39,548 nucleotides of DNA, from positions 1 through 39,548 of the forward strand of contig URCS01000016.1 of the NCBI GenBank assembly GCA_900546455.1, given 5' to 3'. This stretch comes from an uncultured Collinsella sp. (GTDB taxonomy: Bacteria > Actinomycetota > Coriobacteriia > Coriobacteriales > Coriobacteriaceae). Each line of letters begins with the position of its first letter. Within the stretch, counting starts at the first letter, position 1. The notes under the pieces were generated by a model, which searched no databases, had not been told where the DNA came from, and saw nothing but the letters and a program-made list of their open reading frames with translations. Shown piece by piece: positions 7,483-15,133 of the stretch. A program made the position numbers and the translations under genes.

Positions 7483-9485
7483 TTAGCGTCGACGCTTCCA
7501 GATAATGCCGAGCATGATGACGATGATGCCGCCGATAAGGCACGCGCCAACTACTGCCAGCGTGCGGTCTCCCGTTGCGGCAAGCTTACCGGTCGTCTTC
7601 TTGGTGATGACCTTCGTGGTCGCCGTGTCCGTCTTAGACGAGGGCTTAGGCGTCGGGGCCGGTGAGGGCGTGGGGTCCACGGCTGCGGAGCCGAAGCCGA
7701 TGGTGCCGGCGAGCCCGGTCATCTTGCTCTCCCAGCCGTTCTGCCCGATCAGCGCCCTCAGCGCCGCCTCGCACGTGCCCCACTCGGTGTACTTGGTGGC
7801 GTGTGCAAAGGTGGGAAAGTCGGTCGTGTTGGTAATGATGTAGTTGTTGGTGGCGACGGTATAGGTCTTGGCGGGGTCGAGCGTGCTGCCGTCTTTGGTG
7901 AGTGTGGCACTCACAATGCGCTTGCCTTCGGGCTGCGTCCAATCAATCGTCACGTTGATGCCGCCAAAGGAGAGAACGCTGCCAGAGTCATCGCGCCATT
8001 TGTACTTGTCTTGCGCCTCCTGCTCGGTGTGACCGGCCGCCACATAAGCCTGCTGAAGCTCGTAGCTGTCGTTACAATCGTCGCTGATTTGTAGCGAGTG
8101 CTCGAGCGCTGCGAGGAAGTCCGCGCCGGTCATGGTCCAGGTCTCCACGGTGTTGCCGTAGGGCGAGATGGCGATGACGTTGCCGGCGGTCACGTTGCCC
8201 GCCGCGATGCCGCCGCGGATGCCGCCAGCGTTTTCGATAGCGAAGTCCGCGCCCGTCAGGGCAAGATAGGAGCCGCAGATCACGTGGCCGATGGTCTGGG
8301 CCTTGGTGGTGTCGCCCTCCTTGCTGGGGCGGAAATCAGTGGTGCGCACCATTTCCCAACCATGCGTGCCTGCGGCGTCCTCGCCGTAGAAATAGTTGGT
8401 GGTGGATGTGCCGAGCACCTTGTTCGATTCGTTTTCAAAGTCCTCGTCGAGCGGCTTGATCTTGTTGCGGACGGCTTCAAGGCGGCTTTGGTAGTCGGAG
8501 CCCTTGTCGGGGTCTGCCAAAAGGTCGTTGACGTTCTTGGCGGTGTAGAGCTTCTCGTTGCTGTCGTCTGCAGGGACCGTGACCGTGTCGTCGTCGGTCG
8601 TCTCGGTGCCATTCGTGTCGTATTTGTACGGAATGGAAAGCAGTCCCACCTCGGCAAAGGCACTGCCCGCCTTGACAACGTGGATTGTCTTGCCGTCGGC
8701 TCCCGTCACCTTCTCGTTAAGGTTGATGTGCTCGTGGCCTGCGATAAGGGCATCGACGCCACGGAGTCGCGTGGCAAAGGTCTTGGCGTCGAGCGTGTGC
8801 GCGATACACACAACAACATCGCAGCCCTCCTTGCGCAGCTGCTCTGCCTCGGCATTGATGGCGTTCGCGGCACTCGAGAACGACGTACCCGCGACCAGGT
8901 CCGCGCGCAGCGAGGAGCCAAGCGACTCATCCATGGCTCCTACAACGCCGACCTTGATCTGGTAGGCGAACGTTGAGTGACCTTCACTGTCCTCCCAGGT
9001 GCGATCGAGCGTCTTCGTGATGCTCGAGCTCCATACGCCGCTCGTAGACTTCGCATTCGCGCAGAGCATGGCGAAGGGCGTGCCGCTGGTGCTGTAGCCG
9101 GTCATGGTGCGGAGTTTGTCCGCGCCGTAGCTCCAGTCGTGGTTGCCTGGCGTGGTTGCGTCGTAGCCGTCGGCGTAGAAGGTGTCCATGAGCTCGGCGA
9201 TGCTCTTGCCCTCGCTCATGGTGGCGAAGGACTGTCCGTGGAAGGTATCGCCCGCATCGAGCAAAAGATCGGGGGCGCTGCTTTGGGCGCTATAGAGAAC
9301 CGCCAGTCCGTCAAAGCCCACCGTGCCGGTGCCCTTGCTTGCGTTGTAGCTGTACTTGTAGCTGCCGTGGATATCGTTGGTGTGCATGACGGCCACGGAG
9401 CCGTCAATAGCGGCGGGCAGGTTTCCCGCGAAAGCGAGGCTTGGGATGCCTGCGAGCGCGCCGGCAAACAACGCGGCGGCTAACG
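7483..9485 (-). pseudogene. Wall-anchored 5'-nucleotidase (UshA-type), interrupted by IS; main part
   Basis: UshA-type enzymes hydrolyse extracellular nucleotides. The frame shows the N-terminal metallophosphoesterase domain (MHTNDIHG; DAGDTFHG; GNHDW; AGHEH) and the C-terminal 5'-nucleotidase domain (ENAGGIRGGI; NTVETWTMTGADFLAALEHS). A Pro/Thr/Ser/Lys spacer follows, then an LAATGD wall-sorting signal, a membrane helix and KRRR. LAXTG signals are used by class E sortases of actinobacteria. The frame has no ATG or GTG start: an IS element enters within the signal peptide at 9486. Deleting the IS and one ACG target copy restores a start at 10957 and a complete signal peptide (MKRLPRLALAAALFAGALAG...), giving 674 residues. 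A TTG at 9471 could at most make a protein lacking a secretion start. Whether reversion by precise excision occurs is unknown. Confidence 0.9.
9483..9485. repeat. Target-site duplication, left copy (ACG)
   Basis: ACG at 9483-9485 is repeated at 10933-10935 immediately outside the other end of the IS. Three-base duplications are normal for IS3-family insertion. Confidence 0.85.
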
Positions 9486-9510
9486 TGAACTGCCTCCCAT
9501 TTCTTGGACA
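9486..9510. repeat. IS left terminal inverted repeat
   Basis: A 25-bp end beginning TGAACTGCC, matching the right end (10908-10932) at 19 of 25 positions, including an 8-base outer block. Confidence 0.88.
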
Positions 9511-9525
9511 CGAGAAATGGGAGGC
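9492..9525 (+). terminator. Terminator-like hairpin at IS left end
   Basis: A perfect 13-bp stem, GCCTCCCATTTCT (9492-9504) with AGAAATGGGAGGC (9513-9525), an 8-nt loop, then five T residues. It sits just inside the left end and only 5 bases before the orfA ATG. It should block transcription from flanking host DNA, or sequester the orfA start in read-through transcripts. Confidence 0.75.
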
Positions 9526-9530
9526 TTTTT

Positions 9531-10022
9531 ATGCGTATCGACTTGAGGGTGAAACACGGCATCGAGGCCAGGAAGGCGGCGATCGGGCTCTTCGAGCGAG
9601 GCCACGGTTACAAATCGGCGGCGAAGGCGCTGTCGGTCCCGCTCGGCACCGTGAGACAATGGCTCTACGTATACCGGTCGTTCGGAAGCGAGGTGCTGCT
9701 ATCCATGGACGGCAAGCAGGCCAGGTACACATACGAGCAGAAGGTCGCCGCCGCCTCCGCCGTCGTCGACGGCGGCATGACGAAGACCGAGGCGATGGCG
9801 GCGTTCGGCATAATGTCGATGTCGCCGCTCAAGAAGTGGTGCGCGCTATACAGCCGGGGCGGCGCGGAGGCCCTGCGCCCGAGGCCCAAGGGCCGGCCGA
9901 GCGGTTCCAAGGCGAGGCCGCGCACCCGCGAGCAGGAGCTCGAGGAGCGCTGCCGAAGGCTCGAGACCGAGGTGGCCTACCTAAAAAAATTGCGTGCCCT
10001 GGTCGAGAGGGACGGGCTCTGA
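9531..10022 (+). CDS. IS3-family transposase OrfA (HTH and leucine-zipper protein)
   Basis: A 163-residue protein starting MRIDLRVKHGIEARKAAIGL. It has two helix-turn-helix segments (about residues 18-45, FERGHGYKSAAKALSVPLGTV; and about 65-95, around GGMTKTEAMAAFGI), then a basic region and a C-terminal coiled coil (REQELEERCRRLETEVAYLKKL). This is the usual IS150-type OrfA. The ATG at 9531 follows the terminator-like hairpin. An open frame extends to a TTG at 9504, but that lies inside the hairpin and is less likely. The stop codon (10020-10022) lies within the frameshift-stimulating stem. OrfA alone usually regulates transposition; the OrfAB fusion is the transposase. Confidence 0.93.
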   Translation: MRIDLRVKHGIEARKAAIGLFERGHGYKSAAKALSVPLGTVRQWLYVYRSFGSEVLLSMDGKQARYTYEQKVAAASAVVDGGMTKTEAMAAFGIMSMSPLKKWCALYSRGGAEALRPRPKGRPSGSKARPRTREQELEERCRRLETEVAYLKKLRALVERDGL

Positions 10023-10029
10023 CCAGGGC
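9983..10029 (+). other. Programmed -1 frameshift site (slippery A7 plus stem-loop)
   Basis: The heptamer A_AAA_AAA at 9983-9989 is phased correctly in the orfA frame (CTA AAA AAA). Six bases downstream a 9-bp stem, GCCCTGGTC (9996-10004) with GACCAGGGC (10021-10029), forms a hairpin that contains the orfA stop codon. Slippage by -1 enters the orfB frame at ATT GCG TGC. This is the standard signal for making the OrfAB transposase. Confidence 0.9.
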
Positions 10030-10894
10030 GAAAGTCGAGGCCGTGAGCGCCCTGCGCGAAGAGGGGCACGGGCTGGGGAGCCTGCTGGAGTGCGCCGGCC
10101 TGGCGAGGTCGAGCTACTACTACGCGCTGTCGCACCCGAAGGCTCCCACCAGGCCCGAGCTCTGGGAGGCCGCCGCCGAGATATTCTCGCGCACCGCCAA
10201 CGGGTGCGGCCACAGGCAGATCGCCATGTGCCTGCGCGCCGAGCGGGGCGTGCGCATAGCCTACAAGACGACGCTGAAGATGATGCGCGAGATGGGCATC
10301 AGCTGCGGGATCCGCCGCGAGACCGACTACCACAGGTACAACTCGTACAGGGGCAAGGTCGGAAAGACCTTCGAGAACGTCATCGGCAGGGACTTCGCCG
10401 CCGACGGGCCGTGGGAGAAGATTGGCACCGACGTCACCGAGTTCAAGCAGCCCTGGGGCAAGGCCTACTTCGCGCCGGTCTACGACTTCGGCAGCAAGGA
10501 GATCGTCGCCTGGTCCACGTCGCTGCACCCCAACATGGCTCAGCAGCACGAGCTGCTCGACCAGCTCGTGTCCAAGAAGCCCGAGGGCTCCAGGCCGATC
10601 CTGCACTCGGACATGGGCTGGCAGTACCAGCAGGCCGGTTGGTGCAGGCGGCTGGAGGAGGCCGGCGTGGTGCAGAGCATGTCCCGGAAGGGCAACTGCA
10701 TCGACAACGGCGCGACGGAGCAGGTGTTCGGCCACATCAAGGACGAGTTCTTCCGCGGAAGGACGTGGCCGGACTTCGAGTCCTTCAAGGCGGACCTCGA
10801 CGACTTCGTGGTCCATTGGAACACGAGGAGGCGCCAGGTTAAACTGAAGGGACTGACCCCGGAGGAGTTCCGGAGACAGTCCCTTGCGGCGTAG
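9989..10894 (+). CDS. IS3-family transposase OrfB (DDE integrase domain), expressed by frameshift
   Basis: The catalytic part of the transposase, read after -1 slippage from orfA. It opens with the IS150-type segment (VEAVSALREEGHGLGSLLEC; GLARSSYYYAL), then an HTH_21-like region (GYRQI-type motif GCGHRQIAMCLRAE). The integrase core follows, with the DDE triad in IGTDVTEF, LHSDMGWQ and NCIDNGATEQVFG. No internal stop or frame lesion is seen. The domain is long enough (about 300 residues) to be complete. It ends 38 bases before the right end of the element. Confidence 0.93.
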   Translation: MACPGREGRALTRAKVEAVSALREEGHGLGSLLECAGLARSSYYYALSHPKAPTRPELWEAAAEIFSRTANGCGHRQIAMCLRAERGVRIAYKTTLKMMREMGISCGIRRETDYHRYNSYRGKVGKTFENVIGRDFAADGPWEKIGTDVTEFKQPWGKAYFAPVYDFGSKEIVAWSTSLHPNMAQQHELLDQLVSKKPEGSRPILHSDMGWQYQQAGWCRRLEEAGVVQSMSRKGNCIDNGATEQVFGHIKDEFFRGRTWPDFESFKADLDDFVVHWNTRRRQVKLKGLTPEEFRRQSLAA

Positions 10895-10907
10895 TTCTTA
10901 TTTAAGC

Positions 10908-10932
10908 CGTCCAAGTTTTGGGGCGCAGTTCA
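10908..10932. repeat. IS right terminal inverted repeat
   Basis: A 25-bp end finishing GCGCAGTTCA, the inverted counterpart of 9486-9510. It is followed directly by the second ACG target copy. Confidence 0.88.
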
Positions 10933-10957
10933 ACGCAAGGCGGGGGAGTCTTTTCAT
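10933..10957 (-). pseudogene. 5' fragment of the interrupted 5'-nucleotidase gene
   Basis: On the minus strand this reads ATG AAA AGA CTC CCC CGC CTT G, then the ACG target copy, encoding the n-region of a signal peptide (MKRLPRLA). AAGGA lies 7 bases upstream of the ATG. Joined to 9485 after removal of the IS and one ACG, the frame continues as LAAALFAG... without error. This fixes the original start codon at 10957. Confidence 0.9.
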
Positions 10958-10994
10958 GGCAGTTTCCTTAGTCCTTAGCCAGAATGTCTGGTTG

Positions 10995-11023
10995 AATATC
11001 GGATTATCGACATAATATGCGAA
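10995..11023 (-). promoter_or_regulatory. Possible promoter of the 5'-nucleotidase gene
   Basis: On the minus strand TTCGCA (11018-11023) and GATATT (10995-11000) are 17 bp apart and about 40 bases before the original start codon. The match is moderate, 4 of 6 bases in each hexamer. Confidence 0.35.
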
Positions 11024-11061
11024 AACCGCCGCAAGGGCGCTTGTCCCTTAGCGGCGGTTTT
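11022..11061 (-). terminator. Terminator of the ABC-transporter operon
   Basis: AAAACCGCCGC (11022-11032) pairs with GCGGCGGTTTT (11051-11061), extended inside by AAGGG/CCCTT. On the minus strand the stem ends in GGTTTTCG. It follows the ATPase stop codon and one REP-like repeat. Its loop side contains the GTCCC core found in the other palindromes. Confidence 0.8.
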
Positions 11062-11076
11062 GACGTTTGCGCAGAT

Positions 11077-11117
11077 AAAACCTGCCAAAATAAACCTGTC
11101 CCTTTTTGGCAGGTTTT
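11077..11117. repeat. REP-like palindrome, best-conserved copy
   Basis: A perfect 14-bp inverted repeat, AAAACCTGCCAAAA (11077-11090) and TTTTGGCAGGTTTT (11104-11117), around TAAACCTGTCCCT. Other copies are at 37586-37624 (reverse orientation), 39409-39446, and a diverged one at 6550-6588. Its right end overlaps the stop codon (TTA, 11116-11118) of the minus-strand ATPase gene. Confidence 0.85.
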
Positions 11118-11910
11118 AGCTCAGCAGCATGCGGTCGTTGGCGAGCTCGCCTCCCGAGACCTCCTCGAACTTCTGCAGCAGGTCGGCTACGGTGAGCGAC
11201 TTCTTCTCATCGCCCGCCACGTCGTAGATCACGTGGCCTTCGTGCATCATGATCAGACGGTTGCCCAGACGGATGGCGTCGTTCATGTTGTGCGTGACCA
11301 TGAGCGTGGTCAGGTGGTTCTCGTCGACGATCTCCTCGGTCAGGTTAAGCACCTTAGAGGCCGTCTTGGGGTCGAGGGCCGCGGTGTGCTCGTCGAGCAG
11401 CAGCAGGCGCGGCCTGGTGAGCGTGGCCATCAGCAGGGTGAGTGCCTGGCGCTGGCCACCCGAGAGCAGGCCGACCTTGGCGTTGAGACGCGTGTCCAGA
11501 CCAAGGTCCAGGCGCTTGAGCAGCTCAACGTACTCATCTTTCTCGGCCTTGGTGACGCCCCACGAAAGGCCGCGACGCTGGCCGCGACGCTTGGCGAGGG
11601 CCAAGTTCTCGGCAATCTGCATGTCGGCAGCGGTGCCGCGCATGGGGTCCTGAAACACGCGGCCCAGGTACTTGGCGCGCTGCGACTCGCTCAGGCGCGA
11701 GATGTCGGTGCCGTCGAGCTCGATAACGCCCGAATCGAGCGGGTACACGCCGGCGATCATGTTGAGCAGCGTGGACTTGCCGGCGCCGTTGCCGCCGATC
11801 ACGGTTACAAAGTCGCCGTCATTCAGGGTGAGGTCGACGCCGGTGAGCGCGCGCTTCTCGGTGACGGTGCCCTTGTTAAAGGTCTTCTTGACGTGCGAGA
11901 GCTTAAGCAT
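11116..11910 (-). CDS. ABC transporter ATP-binding protein (PF04392-type importer system)
   Basis: A cytoplasmic ATPase of 264 residues beginning MLKLSHVKKTFNKGT. Walker A is GGNGAGKST (39-47), followed by a Q-loop (VFQDP), the signature LSGGQRQALTL and Walker B LLLLDEHTAALD. The His after DE (DEHTAALDP) is typical of the ATPases paired with TrpX-like binding proteins. The start at 11910 overlaps the permease stop codon by 8 bases, so they are translationally coupled. In-frame starts further upstream (11919, 11991) would lengthen the protein with permease-antisense-like sequence and are rejected. It completes the lipoprotein-permease-ATPase operon. The substrate is unknown; related systems import aromatic amino acids in streptococci. 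Confidence 0.92.
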   Translation of the reverse strand: MLKLSHVKKTFNKGTVTEKRALTGVDLTLNDGDFVTVIGGNGAGKSTLLNMIAGVYPLDSGVIELDGTDISRLSESQRAKYLGRVFQDPMRGTAADMQIAENLALAKRRGQRRGLSWGVTKAEKDEYVELLKRLDLGLDTRLNAKVGLLSGGQRQALTLLMATLTRPRLLLLDEHTAALDPKTASKVLNLTEEIVDENHLTTLMVTHNMNDAIRLGNRLIMMHEGHVIYDVAGDEKKSLTVADLLQKFEEVSGGELANDRMLLS

Positions 11911-12826
11911 CTGCCTCATCCCCCTTCGTGTAGGAGCTGCGGAGCTTATAGCGCTCCCAAACCACGGGTACGCACAGGGCCACAGCGACAATTACGGCGG
12001 AAAGCAGCTTCATGTCGTTGGCGTCCATGCCCAACTGCAGCACGATGGCGCGGATAAGGAAGTACACCACGGAGCCAAAGACGGCGGAGGCAAGACGGAC
12101 GCTAAACTGCGTGAGGCCGCCGGGCAGCAGACGGCCGAGCACCTCACCGATAACAATGGCGGCAAGACCGATAACGATGGCACCGGTGCCCATACCAATG
12201 TCGGCATACTTTTGGCTCTGGCAGATGAGCGCGCCCGAAAGGCCGATGAGGGCGTTGGAGAGCACGAGGGCGATCATCTTGGTGGAGTTGGTGTTGACGC
12301 CCAGGGCGCGGATCATGTACTCGTTGTTGCCGGTGGCGCGCAGCGCCGAGCCAATCTCGGTGCCAAAGAACCAATACAGGATGGCAACGATAGCCACGGC
12401 GAGCAGGATGCCCAAGATGATGGCAACGGTGGACTGCGGCAGGCCGATCATATTGCTGACGGCCGAAAACACGGTGCCCTTGGCAAGAATGGGCGTATTG
12501 GACTTGCCCATGATGCGCAGGTTGATGGACCACAGGCTGATCTGGGTGAGGATTCCGGCGAGGATCGCGGGAATCTCGAAGACGGTGGTCAAAATGCCCG
12601 TGACGGCACCCGCGATGGCGCCGGCGCACATACCGGCCAGCACGGCGAGCAGCGGGTCGACGTTGTTATTGACGATGAGCACAGCGCAGACGCAGCCGCC
12701 GAGGGCAAAGCTGCCGTCGCAGGTCATATCGGGAATGTCGAGCAGGCGGAACGTGATAAACACGCCAAGCACCATAATGCCCCAGAGGACGCCCTGCGAA
12801 ACGGCGCCCTGCAATGCAATGAGCAT
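11903..12826 (-). CDS. ABC transporter permease (BPD_transp_2-like)
   Basis: A 307-residue integral membrane protein with about eight to nine hydrophobic segments. It starts MLIALQGAVSQGVLWGIMVL and contains the glycine-rich family stretch LDIPDMTCDGSFALGGCVCA. This belongs to the branched-chain/ribose-type permease superfamily, in the subgroup that pairs with PF04392 binding proteins. AGGAGG lies 8 bases before the ATG. It overlaps the ATPase gene by 8 bases and is separated from the upstream binding-protein gene by about 200 bases containing a stable hairpin, which would allow more binding protein than permease to be made. Confidence 0.9.
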   Translation of the reverse strand: MLIALQGAVSQGVLWGIMVLGVFITFRLLDIPDMTCDGSFALGGCVCAVLIVNNNVDPLLAVLAGMCAGAIAGAVTGILTTVFEIPAILAGILTQISLWSINLRIMGKSNTPILAKGTVFSAVSNMIGLPQSTVAIILGILLAVAIVAILYWFFGTEIGSALRATGNNEYMIRALGVNTNSTKMIALVLSNALIGLSGALICQSQKYADIGMGTGAIVIGLAAIVIGEVLGRLLPGGLTQFSVRLASAVFGSVVYFLIRAIVLQLGMDANDMKLLSAVIVAVALCVPVVWERYKLRSSYTKGDEADA

Positions 12827-12930
12827 GCTTCATACCTCCTAGGATAGGGTGGACACGTGAGTCACCATGATAGCGGTAACAATGCATAAAAGAGCTGCGG
12901 CCGGATGTTTTGACTCATCCGAAACAAGCA

Positions 12931-12959
12931 GGGCGAACGCCGGTCTTTGGCGTTCGCCC
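12931..12959 (-). terminator. Intercistronic hairpin between binding protein and permease
   Basis: A perfect 11-bp stem, GGGCGAACGCC (12931-12941) with GGCGTTCGCCC (12949-12959), and a 7-nt loop. The T-tract on the minus strand is poor (TGCTTGTTTC), so it is best read as a partial terminator or mRNA-stabilising hairpin. It probably favours expression of the solute-binding protein over the membrane components. Confidence 0.65.
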
Positions 12960-13030
12960 CTGTGGCTCAGATATTGAATAACACGTCAACGGCGCGAGTG
13001 CGTGCCCTAGACGCGCTACCGCGCATGGCG

Positions 13031-14011
13031 CTACTCGTCCAGAGCGGAAAGATCGATGTCCAGAGCCTCGGCCATCTCGTCGTTCTTGACGACGACCAGG
13101 TCCTTGCTCGAGAGGTGCTTGATCGCCATGTCCTCGGGCTTGGCTTCGCCCTTCAGGATCTTGACGGCCATCTCGCCTGCGGCGTAGCCCAGATCCTCGT
13201 AGTTGATGGAGAGGGTGAACAGGCCGCCGGCCTTGCACATGCCCTCCTCGCCAGTCACGAAGGGGAGCTTGTTCTCCTTGCAGATCTGGCCGACCTGCGA
13301 GGCACCCGCGGCGATGGTGTTGTCGGTGGGGGAGTACAGCGCGTCGACCTTGCCCACGGCAGACTCGACGACGGACTGAATCTCGTTGGAGCTCGAGACG
13401 GTGAAGTCAGTGTACTCGAGGCCCAGCTTGTCGAGCTCCTTCTTGGCGGCCTTGATTTGGACGTCGGAGTTGGACTCGGCGGTGCAGTAGAGCAGGCCGA
13501 CCTTCTTTACGTCGGGCAGGACCTTCTGCATCATCTCGAGCTGCTCGGCGACTGGGGTGAGGTCGGAAGCGCCCGTGACGTTGGTGCCGGGCTTGTCGTT
13601 GTCCTGGACCAGGCCGGAGGCGGCGTAGTCGGTGATGGCGCAGCCCACGATGGGGATATCGGCCGTGGCGCCGGCGGCAGCCTGCGCGGCGGGCGTGGCG
13701 ATGGCATAAATCAGGTTGACGTTGTCGCCCACAAACTTGTCGGCAATGGACTTACACGTGGACTGGTCGTTCTGGGCGTTCTTCTGGTCGATCTTGACCT
13801 TAAGGCCGCTCTTCTTGATGGCCTTGACGAAGCCGTCGTTGGCGGCATCGAGCGCGGAGTGCTCGGTGAGCTGCAGAACGCCGATGGTGTAGTCGGAACC
13901 GGCGGCAGCGGAGCCGGAACCAGAGCTGCCGCCGCATCCGGCGAGCGGGGCGAGCGCGAGCAGGCCGGCGGAGACCAGAAGGCTCCTGCGGCTGATGGTG
14001 ATGTCCTTCAT
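13031..14011 (-). CDS. ABC transporter substrate-binding lipoprotein (PF04392/TrpX-like)
   Basis: A 326-residue secreted lipoprotein starting MKDITISRRSLLVSAGLLAL. The twin-arginine-like RR is followed by a lipobox LAPLAGC, so Cys is the lipidated residue, then a Gly/Ser-rich linker. The mature protein has the two-lobed PF04392 fold pattern (IGVLQLTEHSALDAANDGF; ATPAAQAAAGATADIPIV; SPTDNTI; GLFTLSINYEDLGYAAGEMA). The ATG at 14011 follows a GGGGG Shine-Dalgarno; the longer TTG-initiated frame lacks a reason to be used. It is the first gene of the three-gene importer operon. Ligand not deducible: homologues bind aromatic amino acids or are unassigned. No T-box was seen upstream. Confidence 0.9.
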   Translation of the reverse strand: MKDITISRRSLLVSAGLLALAPLAGCGGSSGSGSAAAGSDYTIGVLQLTEHSALDAANDGFVKAIKKSGLKVKIDQKNAQNDQSTCKSIADKFVGDNVNLIYAIATPAAQAAAGATADIPIVGCAITDYAASGLVQDNDKPGTNVTGASDLTPVAEQLEMMQKVLPDVKKVGLLYCTAESNSDVQIKAAKKELDKLGLEYTDFTVSSSNEIQSVVESAVGKVDALYSPTDNTIAAGASQVGQICKENKLPFVTGEEGMCKAGGLFTLSINYEDLGYAAGEMAVKILKGEAKPEDMAIKHLSSKDLVVVKNDEMAEALDIDLSALDE

Positions 14012-14074
14012 ATCATTACCCCCAGTATAAAAATGGCTGGAAACACTGCACTGGGACAAAGTGCAAGTGGAACT

Positions 14075-14102
14075 ATAGTAGCGCTGATGTCCATTTTTAC
14101 AA
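14075..14102 (-). promoter_or_regulatory. Possible promoter of the ABC importer operon
   Basis: On the minus strand TTGTAA (14097-14102) and TACTAT (14075-14080) are 16 bp apart. A 6-bp hairpin (TGCACT/AGTGCA) follows in the short leader before the lipoprotein start at 14011. The match is moderate. Confidence 0.4.
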
Positions 14103-14171
14103 CAGCCTGGCGGGTTTTTTAATACAGAATCGGATGGGCGGTACGGGTAGTCGAATGGGCGGCGGAGGGTC

Positions 14172-14957
14172 TTATGCGGCGGAGGAGGCGTCGTCCTCGT
14201 CCAGGGCGGCGAAGAGCTTCTTGCCGTCGAGCAGGCGCGTGCTGACGTTTCTCATACGGGCGATCTCGACGGTGCGCAGTGTATCGTCGGTGCCTCGGGC
14301 GTCGTAGACCGTTCCCAGCAGATACGAGATGCCATCGCGCTGCCTGATGGCAAAGGGACGGAGTGTCATCCGTGCTGCTTCGGTTTCGCCGCGTGTCGTG
14401 ACGCTCGAAATATCAAAACTCACCGTGGTTCCGTGGTCGATGGCCTGCTCGACGAGCTCGCACGTGTCGATGCGCTTGATGGGCGTGCGCGTTGCCTTGG
14501 TAGCCTTGCTGCCTGCGCTTGGAGCGGGTTCGGGTGTATCGAGGTAGCCGCGAACGTCGGCGCTCGCCATGGCAACTAAGTGCTGCGCCATGCTCTTGCG
14601 GATAGCGATAGGCGTGGAGCGGTTGCGCATGACCATACCGTGGAGCCGGATGATCTCTTCATCGGTGAGCGGGCGGGTAAGAAGTTTGTAGCCCACGCCG
14701 CGTTTGTACTCAATTTCGTATCCGGCATGGCGAAGCGCGGAGATGGCGGTGTAGATGCTGCGCCGCGCCGCCGAGATGGGCATGCGGGCGGGGTCGTCGG
14801 GATGGGCGAGGCGCCGGATCAACTCATCGGAAAGCATGGCCTTGTCCTCGCCGGTGTTTTCGCTTAATAGTTGCAGGATGCGAACGGCGCGATAGGCTGC
14901 CATCGAGGCGGCGCCTCTAGTCGTGGTGTCGTAGGTTTCAACAGCGGCTTCGGTCAT
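14172..14957 (-). CDS. WYL-domain-like transcriptional regulator
   Basis: A 261-residue soluble protein. The N-terminal part (about residues 20-95) looks like a winged helix-turn-helix (AYRAVRILQLLSENTG...SARRSIYTAISALRHAGYEIEYKRGVGYKLL). The C-terminal part (about residues 165-250) resembles a WYL ligand-sensing domain (VSFDISSVTTRGETEAARMTLRPFAIRQRDGISYLLGTV). Such regulators often sense nucleic-acid fragments or small ligands; here the target is unknown. The ATG at 14957 is preferred to the GTG at 14966 because AAAGGA is 10 bases from the former and 1 base from the latter. It is directly upstream of the importer operon on the same strand, but 160 bases and a candidate promoter separate them, so a regulatory link is only a guess. 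Confidence 0.75.
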   Translation of the reverse strand: MTEAAVETYDTTTRGAASMAAYRAVRILQLLSENTGEDKAMLSDELIRRLAHPDDPARMPISAARRSIYTAISALRHAGYEIEYKRGVGYKLLTRPLTDEEIIRLHGMVMRNRSTPIAIRKSMAQHLVAMASADVRGYLDTPEPAPSAGSKATKATRTPIKRIDTCELVEQAIDHGTTVSFDISSVTTRGETEAARMTLRPFAIRQRDGISYLLGTVYDARGTDDTLRTVEIARMRNVSTRLLDGKKLFAALDEDDASSAA

Positions 14958-15133
14958 CGTGCCCACGTCCTTTCCGTTTTGGGTGGCGACGGTATGGAGC
15001 CTAGGACGTGGGGCTTTCCCAGGGGCGCAGGGCGCTCTGGGCGGTCGGTAGTCGTCGGCAAACGGCGGGTCGAGTTTTCAACAGCCCTGCTCAACTGACC
15101 AAAAACTTGCCAAAAGCTTGACGGATGCTGTTG

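Larger units (their letters stand above)
9486..10932 (+). mobile_element. IS3-family insertion sequence (IS150-like), complete
   Basis: A 1447-bp element bounded by 25-bp imperfect terminal inverted repeats (left TGAACTGCCTCCCATTTCTT..., right end TGAACTGCGCCCCAAAACTT... on the opposite strand; 19 of 25 match) and flanked by an ACG duplication. It holds orfA and orfB in the typical overlapping arrangement with a -1 frameshift signal. All transposase motifs appear intact, so it is probably functional. It inserted in the signal-peptide region of the 5'-nucleotidase gene in the opposite orientation. The intact ends and the perfectly restorable target suggest a recent event. Confidence 0.95.

Noticed and set aside
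9471..9473. TTG at 9471 as a genuine start of the nucleotidase
   Set aside because: It would begin in the middle of the hydrophobic core of the signal peptide with no ribosome-binding site. The original start at 10957 is restored when the IS is removed.
14012..14171. T-box leader upstream of the ABC importer
   Set aside because: No T-box core sequence or specifier stem is visible in the 160 bases between the regulator gene and the lipoprotein gene.
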